Below, piece after piece: positions 1 through 7,364 of a stretch of DNA of 14,958 bases. Where the stretch lies: the NCBI GenBank assembly GCA_022774485.1, contig JALFLX010000125.1, positions 1 to 14,958 of the forward strand, in the 5' to 3' direction. The notes below the pieces were generated by a model. That model did not search any database and was not told where the DNA came from. It saw only the letters and a program-made list of their open reading frames with translations. Both the position numbers and the translations under genes were made by a program. The stretch is from Bacilli bacterium. Lineage in GTDB: Bacteria > Bacillota_I > Bacilli_A > RFN20 > CAG-288. Numbering within the stretch: the stretch's first letter is position 1; each line of letters starts with the position of its first letter.

Positions 1-2052
1 GTCAATGAGACTTTAGTCGATGATGATGTCAAAGCTAAAGTCGTCGCTACCTTGAATCTCAACAACTACGATTCTGAGACTCAAAAACTCACTATCACAA
101 GCCAGGAAGATGGATCTTCTTGGGATATCTCTTCCGCCCGCGCCTTTGTCAACATGATGAACGCGAAGGATTATGGCTTCGATATTCAGTTTTTATATCA
201 GAACTCTGTCCCTGCATCGTTTGGAAAGAATGAGCGCGGCACTTATATCACCTATGGAGTCATCTTAGGATGCTTAGCTGTCTTAGTTGTCTTCCTCATC
301 CTCTTCTACGGCATCGCTGGTGTCTCCGCCTCTCTTAACTTATTAGCTTCTACTCTCGTCTCCTTCCTCCTCTTCTCCCTTTTAGGATTCGAGTTCTCTG
401 TCGCTGCTGTCACTGGTCTCTTCGTCCTCATCGTTCAGTCATTGCTCCTTTCTCTCAACTACTTTGAACGTGTCAAGGGTGAGCTCAAAAAGGGAAGAGA
501 TCTTGAAAAAGCAAACCGTGAAGGTTATCACAAATCGTTCTTTGTCTCTCTCGATAGCTCTTTAGTTCTCCTCTTATCCTCTCTCTTCTGCTTCTTGATC
601 GCTTTAGGCTCCTATAAGACCTTCTTCGGCGTCATTATGGTCGGTTCAATCTTCACCTTCTTAATCACCAACTATGTCAATAAGTGGCTCATGTACTGGC
701 TCTGTAAAGATGTCCATTCTGATGATAAATTCCACCTCTTTGGTAAGGTGAACCAGAAAGAGAGAAAACATTACACCTTCGCTCACGTTGCTGAGCATCC
801 GACAAGAAAGCTCTCTTGGATCTTACCTTCTGTTATCGCTGTCGCACTAGCGATTGCTCTTCCTACTTCCTATGTCTTATCTAAGGATGATTCATTCTTC
901 AACAGTCAGGCTGATTTCTCCTCTGGTTATGTGCTTAACATCCAGTTCAATGGTCAGACACAACAGTATGACACCCTCTCTACCAAAGAGAACTTTATCT
1001 CTTACTTAGAGAAGATTGGAACGGATGCAGAGAATGTCAACAACAATGAAGGCTATGTCATGGTTCCTCAGGGAACCAAAGCTGAAGGAACACAAGTCTC
1101 CTTCACCTACGATCCTGACACTGCCTTTGTCAATATCGTCGAGAAGAAAGATGAGGATGGCAATGCCTATTTCATCCACTACTTCTCCGTTGATGTCTCC
1201 GCAAAGCTCGATGAGCTCAACACCGCAAACGGAAAACCTGTTCTCCAGGTCATCTACGATACCATGAAAGGTAGAGGTATCGCCTTAGATGAGACCACCG
1301 AAGCTGCTCCTGTCACCGGATATTCTCACTATATCCTTGACACCTTAGAGAGCGGAAGCTATGTCACTGAGCCTACCAATATCGCTCACAACTACTCCTC
1401 GATGATTCTCTTAGCCTTCCTCCTCTCCGTCTTTGCTTCCATTTACCTCATCGCACGCCACGGCCTTAACATCGCCTTAAGCAACTTGGCTGGTGGAACT
1501 GTCTTAGCGGGCGCTGGCTTAGCCCTTATGGTCCTCACCCGTGTTCCCTTCACTTCCTTCACTGGCTTTGGCCTCTTAGCTGGTATCCTCTTGTTCAACG
1601 TCCTCTCTGTCTTAGCCCTCTCTGGTAATAAAGAGACACTCAAAGAGCTCGGTATCAAGCGCACTGCGACAATCGAACAGCGTGAAGAAATCGCCAACGA
1701 TGTCGCAAATCGCTCTCTCCCGATTGTCTTCTTAAGCAGTATTGTCACTATCTTCTTATCTATCGGCATCGCCTTCATCGACCTCTCCTTGTTAGGATTG
1801 TCCTTAACTTTGATTCTCATGGTCATCGTAGGCTTTGTCGGAATCTACTTCTACGAAATTCCTCTCTATCACAACCTCGCTTCTCACGTCTTCTTCGCAA
1901 AAGCTCACGAAAGAGCAGAGCAGAGAAGAATCAAGCGCGGCAAGAAGAAAGAAGAAAAAGTTGTCTCCAAGGATGGTATTGTCTATGTTGATCCTGAAGG
2001 ACCGCATGAGACCATCATCCCTGGCTTAAACGACTTCCGTACATTCAAATAA
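1..2052 (+). CDS. secDF: Protein translocase subunit SecDF, fused, 5'-truncated by the window edge
   Basis: This is a membrane subunit of the Sec export machinery, which in the known family uses proton flow to pull secreted proteins across the membrane. The reading frame is open from base 1, so the N-terminus lies upstream and a TTG at 52 is not the real start. The window holds the end of the first extracytoplasmic domain, a SecD-type block of membrane segments (about 240-710) with a FERVKGEL motif at 463-486, a second extracytoplasmic domain (about 890-1380), a SecF-type membrane block (about 1390-1880) and a basic, Lys-rich cytoplasmic tail. Both halves sit in one chain, as in Firmicutes SecDF. 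The sequence is very diverged: the intramembrane Asp expected six residues before the FER motif is Leu (445-447), and the SecF counterpart appears to be Asn (1597-1599). The adjacent recJ is a common Firmicutes neighbour. Family identity is good; intact function is uncertain. Confidence 0.85.
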   Translation, partial: VNETLVDDDVKAKVVATLNLNNYDSETQKLTITSQEDGSSWDISSARAFVNMMNAKDYGFDIQFLYQNSVPASFGKNERGTYITYGVILGCLAVLVVFLILFYGIAGVSASLNLLASTLVSFLLFSLLGFEFSVAAVTGLFVLIVQSLLLSLNYFERVKGELKKGRDLEKANREGYHKSFFVSLDSSLVLLLSSLFCFLIALGSYKTFFGVIMVGSIFTFLITNYVNKWLMYWLCKDVHSDDKFHLFGKVNQKERKHYTFAHVAEHPTRKLSWILPSVIAVALAIALPTSYVLSKDDSFFNSQADFSSGYVLNIQFNGQTQQYDTLSTKENFISYLEKIGTDAENVNNNEGYVMVPQGTKAEGTQVSFTYDPDTAFVNIVEKKDEDGNAYFIHYFSVDVSAKLDELNTANGKPVLQVIYDTMKGRGIALDETTEAAPVTGYSHYILDTLESGSYVTEPTNIAHNYSSMILLAFLLSVFASIYLIARHGLNIALSNLAGGTVLAGAGLALMVLTRVPFTSFTGFGLLAGILLFNVLSVLALSGNKETLKELGIKRTATIEQREEIANDVANRSLPIVFLSSIVTIFLSIGIAFIDLSLLGLSLTLILMVIVGFVGIYFYEIPLYHNLASHVFFAKAHERAEQRRIKRGKKKEEKVVSKDGIVYVDPEGPHETIIPGLNDFRTFK

Positions 2053-2055
2053 AAA

Positions 2056-3612
2056 ATGTCATTTCTCACTCAACTTTTAGAACACTATCATCTGACCATG
2101 AAAGACCTTGAAGCTAGAAAGGCTGATGGGTCTTTCTTTGGTTTAAAAAGACCGGATGAACTACCTGAATTTCAGGCGGTTTTAAAACGCATTCAAAATG
2201 CGATCGATAACAAAGAAAAAACGGTCATTTACGGCGATTACGATGTCGATGGCATCACTGCCACAACGATCTTAAAAGCCACCTTAGATGAGCTTGGATT
2301 AAACCCTGGATTCTTTGTTCCTTCTCGCTATCAAGAAGGATACGGCCTTTGTGTGAGCAGAGTTCACGAATTCCATAAGAAAGGCTATTCCTTGATTATC
2401 TGTGTCGATAACGGCGTCGCTGCTTTCGATGCGATACAAGAGGCTAAAGATCTCGGGATGGAGGTTGTAGTCATCGATCACCACGACTTGCCAGAAAGAG
2501 AAATTGAGACTCCTTATCTCTTCCACCAGACACATTCTCACTTCCTTTCCTACAACTGTTCTGCCTGTTCCTTAAGCTATTTTCTCGCATCTTCTTTGCT
2601 TCATAGAGATGAACCTTATTTTGCTACGTTAGCGGGTTTAGCAGTCTTCTCCGATGTGATGCCGCTTGTCGGGAACAATCTGATTTTCGCAAAGCTGATG
2701 AAACAGTTCTTGAATCAAGAACACTATCACAACCTCACCGCTTTGTTAGAAACAGATTTCCCTTCCTATGATGATGTTAACTTTAAACTCATTCCTTGCT
2801 TAAACGCTCCTGGCCGCGTCGGTAAGGAAATGATGGATACCATCCGCGTTGTCTCTTATCTTCTCCCGAGCACAACCGAAGAGAAGAAAAACACTTTGAA
2901 GATGAAACTGATCTCTCTCAATCAGCAAAGAAAGAATGTCTCTGCTTCTATGACATTCCACTCAGAGCTCTCCTCTGAACACAGTTATGTCGTGATACAA
3001 GATTCTTTTAGCGGCTTGACAGGGCTTGTCGCAAATAAGCTGATGAATGAGAAGAAAGTTCCAGTTCTCGTCTTTGCACCGATGGAAAACGACCCCTCCT
3101 TGCTTGTCGGGTCTATCCGCGCTCCTGAGGGTTATTCTCTCCTTTCGTTCCTTCATAAGAACGCTGGGAAGTTTGTCGCAGCAGGCGGACATGAGAGAGC
3201 TTGCGGAATCACCATCAAAAAAGAGGATTATTATATCGCGGCGACTCTCTTTTCTACGGAAGTTGCTCTTCAAGCGCTCAATCCAGTGAAAAAATCTGAC
3301 AATTTAATGATTTCACCAGAGGATTTATGTGAAGAGAACTACAAGATCTTAGAAATGTTCATGCCTTTTGGTGAGGGCTTTGCAAAACCTACTTTTGAAC
3401 TTACTATCCCTAGGGAGTTCTTCCGTATCGCACCGAGCGGGCTGGTCGCTTACGCGATGCTGAACCAAGGAAATTCTAAAGTCACGATGTTCCAAGGGTT
3501 TGATGTGTTGAAAGATCCAGATCGTGAGCTTCTCACCTTGCAAGGTCAGATTTCAAGAAGCATATTCCGCAATAAGAGCACTATTGAGTTTAAAGTGACT
3601 GCTGTCAAATAA
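2056..3612 (+). CDS. recJ: Single-stranded-DNA-specific exonuclease RecJ (DHH family)
   Basis: RecJ is a 5'-3' single-strand DNA exonuclease used in recombination and mismatch/base-excision repair. The DHH phosphoesterase motifs are complete: GDYDVDG (residues 60-66), VDNG (117-120), IDHHD (140-144) and an Asp in FSDVMPL (199-204). A DHHA1 domain carries GGHERACG at 377-384, and a C-terminal OB-like region runs from about 400 to 518. At 518 aa it is somewhat shorter than the roughly 570 aa of E. coli RecJ. The ATG lies only three bases after the secDF stop, in the same frame, with no recognisable Shine-Dalgarno sequence, so translation probably depends on coupling to secDF. An internal ATG at 2098 is possible but also lacks a good site. 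The motif set makes the assignment firm. Confidence 0.92.
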   Translation: MSFLTQLLEHYHLTMKDLEARKADGSFFGLKRPDELPEFQAVLKRIQNAIDNKEKTVIYGDYDVDGITATTILKATLDELGLNPGFFVPSRYQEGYGLCVSRVHEFHKKGYSLIICVDNGVAAFDAIQEAKDLGMEVVVIDHHDLPEREIETPYLFHQTHSHFLSYNCSACSLSYFLASSLLHRDEPYFATLAGLAVFSDVMPLVGNNLIFAKLMKQFLNQEHYHNLTALLETDFPSYDDVNFKLIPCLNAPGRVGKEMMDTIRVVSYLLPSTTEEKKNTLKMKLISLNQQRKNVSASMTFHSELSSEHSYVVIQDSFSGLTGLVANKLMNEKKVPVLVFAPMENDPSLLVGSIRAPEGYSLLSFLHKNAGKFVAAGGHERACGITIKKEDYYIAATLFSTEVALQALNPVKKSDNLMISPEDLCEENYKILEMFMPFGEGFAKPTFELTIPREFFRIAPSGLVAYAMLNQGNSKVTMFQGFDVLKDPDRELLTLQGQISRSIFRNKSTIEFKVTAVK

Positions 3613-3624
3613 AGGAGCTATATC

Positions 3625-3936
3625 ATGACCTTTCGTGAAGAGTTAGATTCTATTTGTCAAAATGATCTCAAAGCTAAAGATATCTTAGATGAGATGGCTT
3701 TATGTACTTATCAGAGTTTAAACCTTGAATTCGTCACTCGTTCTTTTGTTATCCCTGTGAAAGGATCTGCTGAGGAACGTTATCTGTTTGTCGTTTATCA
3801 CAAGTCTCCTGTTGAGGTGAATTATGTCATTTCAAAAGCGGATTTCACTTCTTATGATGAGTGCAAAGCCAAAGCGAAAGAAGCGTTAGAAACCTTTCCT
3901 TCTTATGGCTTTGAAAACTCAGAGCATCGCATATAA
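3625..3936 (+). CDS. Small conserved-looking protein of unknown function
   Basis: I do not recognise this 103-residue protein. It begins 12 nt after recJ behind a good ribosome binding site (AGGAG about 9 nt before the ATG), so it is very likely expressed with secDF-recJ. It is soluble, with no signal peptide or membrane segment. It reads as a helical N-terminus (residues 1-35), a beta-rich middle (about 36-70, alternating hydrophobics such as RSFVIPV and YLFVVYH) and a C-terminal helix rich in Lys and Glu. In many Firmicutes the gene after recJ is apt (adenine phosphoribosyltransferase), but this protein is far too short and lacks a PRPP-binding motif. The terminator at 3973-3998 closes this transcription unit. 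Confidence 0.75.
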   Translation: MTFREELDSICQNDLKAKDILDEMALCTYQSLNLEFVTRSFVIPVKGSAEERYLFVVYHKSPVEVNYVISKADFTSYDECKAKAKEALETFPSYGFENSEHRI

Positions 3937-3964
3937 ATATATCTTTATTCTCAACCTAAATTTG

Positions 3965-3970
3965 TATAAA
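3965..3970 (+). promoter_or_regulatory. Possible -10 element upstream of ftsQ
   Basis: TATAAA lies inside an AT-rich 36-nt stretch after the small unknown gene. No good -35 hexamer stands 17 nt upstream; only T-rich sequence around 3942-3950 is available. If used, transcription would start inside the left arm of the terminator hairpin, giving a leader of about 20 nt that keeps the ftsQ ribosome binding site. The case rests only on the match and the location. Confidence 0.25.
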
Positions 3971-3972
3971 AT

Positions 3973-3998
3973 AAAAGCAGTCGGAGGACTGCTTTTTT
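3973..3998 (+). terminator. Rho-independent terminator overlapping the ftsQ ribosome binding site
   Basis: A perfect 10-bp stem (left arm 3973-3982, right arm 3987-3996) closes a GGAG tetraloop and runs into six T residues (3993-3998). This is a textbook intrinsic terminator for the secDF-recJ unit. The loop plus the first base of the right arm spell GGAGG (3983-3987), which is also the only plausible Shine-Dalgarno sequence for the TTG start at 3997. Confidence 0.85.
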
Positions 3999-4926
3999 GG
4001 ATATTGAAATTCAACCTTCGGAGGAGAATTCCACCCTCCAAGGACAGGATACCATCGAGCAACTGATCTTGAAACGATTCAAGTCTAGACAGCATAAACG
4101 CGTCCTTTATGTGGCGCTTCTTTGCTTATGTCTTATTTTCCATGCGGTTTATTTTTTGCTCCCGGTATTTCAGGCGAAACATATTCAAGTGAATAACGGT
4201 CTATATTTTGGAAATAAGGAAGTGGCAAAGCTCTCCCTAAATGAAGGGTATCATCCTCTCTGCTTCTTCGATGAGGAGAAAGCAACTGAAAACTTGATTG
4301 AGCAGAGCAACTCTTTGATTCTCGATGCGGATTACACGAACAACGGATTTACCGCTTCCGTTGTCTTAAAAGAGGATCATCCAGTCTGCCTCTTTGATTC
4401 CAAACCGTATTTTGCAAGCGGTCGAAGCTTAGAGGAAACTCTCACTTCTCTCACTTCTCTTCCGCTTGAGGATGATTCCAAAACAATGTTGAAAACCAAA
4501 TACGAAGAAGATGCCAAAAATCTTCCTCAGCTTCACTCTTCTTTTGCTCCGTTAAGCCTTCTTCCCGATTCCTTGAAGAAAGCCTTTAGCTCATTACTGA
4601 TTCTTTCACCAGAAGCTTTGTCTTATGTGAAAGCGATCCAGTTTACCGGAGGAAGTGTCTCAAGCTTTTACACTGTCGCTGATTTCATCCTTTTGAGAGA
4701 TGATAAATATTATGTTTTCCAAGATTGTCTCTACGATCTTTTCTCTTGTTATTTCGACTCTGAAAACTTCCCACAAAAAGTCTTGAACTCTTGCGACAAC
4801 CGCATTCGCGATGGGAAAAGCAAAGAGGTGTATCAATATCGTGACACGGGAGATGTGATCTCCTGTTACCGATTCAAATTTGTCTACGATCAAGACACCA
4901 AACGTGTCGCTGTCGTCGATCTTTAG
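3997..4926 (+). CDS. ftsQ: Division protein DivIB/FtsQ-like
   Basis: This is probably the bitopic divisome protein DivIB/FtsQ, which bridges early and late division proteins. It is 309 aa: a 35-residue basic cytoplasmic tail, one membrane segment (about 36-57), then a POTRA-like domain (about 60-128) opening with KHIQVNNGLYFGNKEV, a pattern typical of FtsQ-type POTRA domains, and a less conserved extracytoplasmic domain to the C-terminus. Position supports the call, since ftsA and ftsZ follow immediately. No ATG is available near the N-terminus. TTG at 3997 with GGAGG nine bases upstream is the best start, which puts the start codon inside the U-tract of the preceding terminator. The last third (about 220-309) is not recognisable. 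The gene ends in TAG, which is part of the ftsA Shine-Dalgarno sequence. Similarity is weak, so the name leans partly on context. Confidence 0.72.
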   Translation: MDIEIQPSEENSTLQGQDTIEQLILKRFKSRQHKRVLYVALLCLCLIFHAVYFLLPVFQAKHIQVNNGLYFGNKEVAKLSLNEGYHPLCFFDEEKATENLIEQSNSLILDADYTNNGFTASVVLKEDHPVCLFDSKPYFASGRSLEETLTSLTSLPLEDDSKTMLKTKYEEDAKNLPQLHSSFAPLSLLPDSLKKAFSSLLILSPEALSYVKAIQFTGGSVSSFYTVADFILLRDDKYYVFQDCLYDLFSCYFDSENFPQKVLNSCDNRIRDGKSKEVYQYRDTGDVISCYRFKFVYDQDTKRVAVVDL

Positions 4927-4937
4927 GAGGAAACAAC

Positions 4938-6083
4938 ATGCCTTATCCAATGACTGTTATCGAATTCACTCCGGAAAATATCCGGCTCATCAGCGGATAT
5001 GTGAAAGAGGAAAAAATTTATCTGACCAATGCCCTCGAAGGCGAAGACCTCACCATCGAAGGAAAATTACCTGTTTTGCGAGAAGCCTCTGAGAGCTTGA
5101 AATGCTTAAAAGAAAAAGCGCTCGAGAGCATTAAGGATCTCGGATCTGTCATCCTAGTGCTTCCGCCCTTTGACTTTGAAGTACTCTCTAATATCGATGG
5201 CCAAGAATACCCCTCAAACAGCGATGGAAATCTCACCAGCTCCGATTATCAAAACTGCTTCAACCGCATTCTTAACCGCGCGCGAAATTGCTCTGCGAAA
5301 GGCGAGATTATCGACCTCCATCCCTTCTCCTTCACCATCGACTCTTCAGAACGATTTGAAGATTATCCAACCATCTTACGAGCTCAGAGCCTTCAGGTGA
5401 ACGCTGATATTCATCTCATCGACCCTGACTTTGCCTCTTTTGCTCGAGAAGTGTTAAGACGCAATCAGATCGAAGCAAAGCTCACCTTTGTAAGCTCCTA
5501 TGCTAGATATGAATATCTCTATCAGCAAAGAAGATTGCCTAACTTCTATAACCTTGACATCCAAGCAGAGAGAATTGAGGTCACAACCGTGGTTTCAAGA
5601 AGAATCACGGATGCAAAGATTCTCAGCAAAAGTGGAAAAGATCTCCTGAGAGCAATTGCTAAAGAGCTCTCTATCTCTACGGAACGAGCTTTAGAACTCC
5701 TCAAGACATTCGGCTTTGCAGGCGATCCAAACTTCCCCTTCCAAACTGAGGAGGGAATCACCTTATCTAGCTTAAAAACAGCTGCGATAAACGCGGTGAG
5801 AGATCTTGCTCAGGACGTCTATTTCTCTCTTAAGAAAACTAGCGAGCCTATCCCAATGATCTTGAGCGGAACGTTAGCTCAAATTGAAGACCTTGACTCA
5901 CTCTTCTCTCGTCTGCTTGCCATCAACGTTCAAGCCTTCCACTGTCCTCTCTTCGGTGCAAAATCAGGCGCTTATGAGAGCATGTTAGGCGCATTGCTCT
6001 TAGCGAATAAGCCATATCAGAACATGAAAGAAAATACAAAAAGCGTTCAAACATCCTTAAAGAGGACTGGCTTTGACCGCTAG
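4938..6083 (+). CDS. ftsA: Diverged cell division protein FtsA (actin-like)
   Basis: FtsA is an actin-like protein that anchors FtsZ to the membrane. This 381-aa protein follows the FtsA plan: an N-terminal lobe, a 1C-like insert (about 70-165), a second lobe with an ITDAKILSKSGKDL stretch matching the FtsA region after phosphate loop 2, then SGTLAQI (310-316) where the adenosine motif belongs, and a short basic tail (364-381) that may be the membrane-binding helix. It is shorter than B. subtilis FtsA (about 440 aa). All three nucleotide-contact motifs are degenerate. The N-terminal DxGxxK-type loop reads EFTPENIR, phosphate 2 (expected DIGGGTT) reads DIQAERI at 207-213, and the adenosine GG is SG. 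The start at 4938 has AGGAGG seven bases upstream, overlapping the ftsQ stop; ATG 4950 is less well placed. ftsZ follows after 14 nt. Identity is strongly supported by the neighbours. Confidence 0.8.
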   Translation: MPYPMTVIEFTPENIRLISGYVKEEKIYLTNALEGEDLTIEGKLPVLREASESLKCLKEKALESIKDLGSVILVLPPFDFEVLSNIDGQEYPSNSDGNLTSSDYQNCFNRILNRARNCSAKGEIIDLHPFSFTIDSSERFEDYPTILRAQSLQVNADIHLIDPDFASFAREVLRRNQIEAKLTFVSSYARYEYLYQQRRLPNFYNLDIQAERIEVTTVVSRRITDAKILSKSGKDLLRAIAKELSISTERALELLKTFGFAGDPNFPFQTEEGITLSSLKTAAINAVRDLAQDVYFSLKKTSEPIPMILSGTLAQIEDLDSLFSRLLAINVQAFHCPLFGAKSGAYESMLGALLLANKPYQNMKENTKSVQTSLKRTGFDR

Positions 6084-6097
6084 AAAGGAATCTCCTT

Positions 6098-7354
6098 ATG
6101 GAAACGAATGAAATGAAACTGTTGCTTGAGGAAGACCCGGTCTTACAAAACCACGCTATGATTAAGGTCATCGGTGTCGGCGGTGGCGGATCAAATGCGG
6201 TCAACAGCATGATCCACGACAAAGCGGATCAAGTTGAGTACTGGGTGTTTAACACTGATAGCCAAGCTCTCTCCTTCTCCCCTTGTGAGAATAAGCTTGT
6301 CTTAGGAAAGAATGTCACCAAAGGCTTAGGCGCTGGCGGAGATCCCGCCTCAGGAAAAGCGGCAGCCTTAGACTCCTATGAAGATATCAAGAAAATTGTC
6401 AGCGGTGCTGATATGATCTTCATCGCTGTCGGAGAAGGCGGTGGCACTGGAACAGGCGCAAGCCCGATTGTCGCCAAAGCTGCCAAAGAGGCAGGCTGTC
6501 TTGTCATGGGTATTGTCACTCGCCCGTTTAACTTTGAAGGAAAGAAGAAGAAAACCAACGCTTTAGAGGGAATCAACGCTCTCAAGGAAAATGTCGATGC
6601 GCTTTTAGTTGTCTCAAACGACAAACTGATGATCAGCTCTGGAAGCGAGAAATTGGTCAGCGCCTTCTCAAGCGCTAACCACGTCTTAGCAGAATCGGTG
6701 AAGACTGTCACCGATCTTATCTTAATCCACGGCATTGTTAACCTTGACTTTGCCGATGTGAGAAATCTTCTCTCCGGCAGCGGCATCGCCTTGATCGGCT
6801 TTGGCGAAGCTTCTGGAGATAACCGCGCGATTAAAGCGGCTGATTCTGCGATTAACTCCCCTCTCTTAGAGTCTTCCATCCGCGGCGCAAACACGATCCT
6901 CCTCAACTTCACCATCGGTGAGGATGTGACTTTGATCGAAGTTCAGGATGCGGTCAACTACATCACCCAATCTGCCACTGGAAAAGAGAACAGCGATGTC
7001 GACATCGAGTTTGGCATCCAACTCAACGAGAATGAGGCGGAGAAAGAAATGATCAAAATCGCCATCATCGCGACGAATTTCAATAAAGAGATCGACTTCA
7101 ATGATCTTCCGACAAGACAAGTTTCCATCCAGGCGCCAAGCGAAGAGAAGAAAGACCTCTCTTCCTTTGCCAAAGATGGCCAGTCTGTCCTTCCGGATTA
7201 TCTTAGAAATCGCTTAGGAAAAGATCAGGTCATCTCGAAAGTGGAAGTCGAGGAGAAAGAGGAAGAGATTCCTGCTCCTGCTGTCCCAAAAGAAGAAGTT
7301 GTTGAAGAAGAGGAAGAGGAGGAAGAACCGGAGATCATTTCTCCGCGCTTCTAA
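6098..7354 (+). CDS. ftsZ: Cell division GTPase FtsZ with acidic C-terminal extension
   Basis: FtsZ is the tubulin-like GTPase that forms the division ring. Clear motifs are the nucleotide-binding IGVGGGGSNAV (25-35), NTDSQAL (52-58), the tubulin signature GGGTGTG (114-120) and the catalytic T7 loop NLDFADV (215-221), so GTP binding and assembly-dependent hydrolysis should be intact. Residue 113 is Glu where FtsZ usually has Met (GMGGGTG). The core ends near residue 318-345. A C-terminal-peptide-like stretch, SVLPDYLRNR (363-372), corresponds to the usual FtsA-binding tail, but it is followed by about 46 extra residues that are very acidic (eight consecutive Glu at 403-410). An internal ATG at 6113 is a possible alternative start, but 6098 has an AAAGGA site. 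The gene lies between ftsA and pheS, whose perfect Shine-Dalgarno sequence contains the ftsZ stop. Confidence 0.97.
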   Translation: METNEMKLLLEEDPVLQNHAMIKVIGVGGGGSNAVNSMIHDKADQVEYWVFNTDSQALSFSPCENKLVLGKNVTKGLGAGGDPASGKAAALDSYEDIKKIVSGADMIFIAVGEGGGTGTGASPIVAKAAKEAGCLVMGIVTRPFNFEGKKKKTNALEGINALKENVDALLVVSNDKLMISSGSEKLVSAFSSANHVLAESVKTVTDLILIHGIVNLDFADVRNLLSGSGIALIGFGEASGDNRAIKAADSAINSPLLESSIRGANTILLNFTIGEDVTLIEVQDAVNYITQSATGKENSDVDIEFGIQLNENEAEKEMIKIAIIATNFNKEIDFNDLPTRQVSIQAPSEEKKDLSSFAKDGQSVLPDYLRNRLGKDQVISKVEVEEKEEEIPAPAVPKEEVVEEEEEEEEPEIISPRF

Positions 7355-7364
7355 GGAGGACTTT

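Noticed and set aside
6376..6915. 179-codon open frame on the minus strand inside ftsZ
   Set aside because: It is fully antisense to a certain gene, matches no family I recognise and lacks a start context; it is a by-product of codon use in ftsZ.
7299..7364. Open frame upstream of pheS overlapping the acidic end of ftsZ, suggesting a longer PheS or a frameshift fusion FtsZ-PheS
   Set aside because: The ATG at 7365 has a perfect Shine-Dalgarno sequence and gives the normal PheS length. The upstream residues do not look like PheS, and the open frame simply reflects the GA-rich Glu codons.
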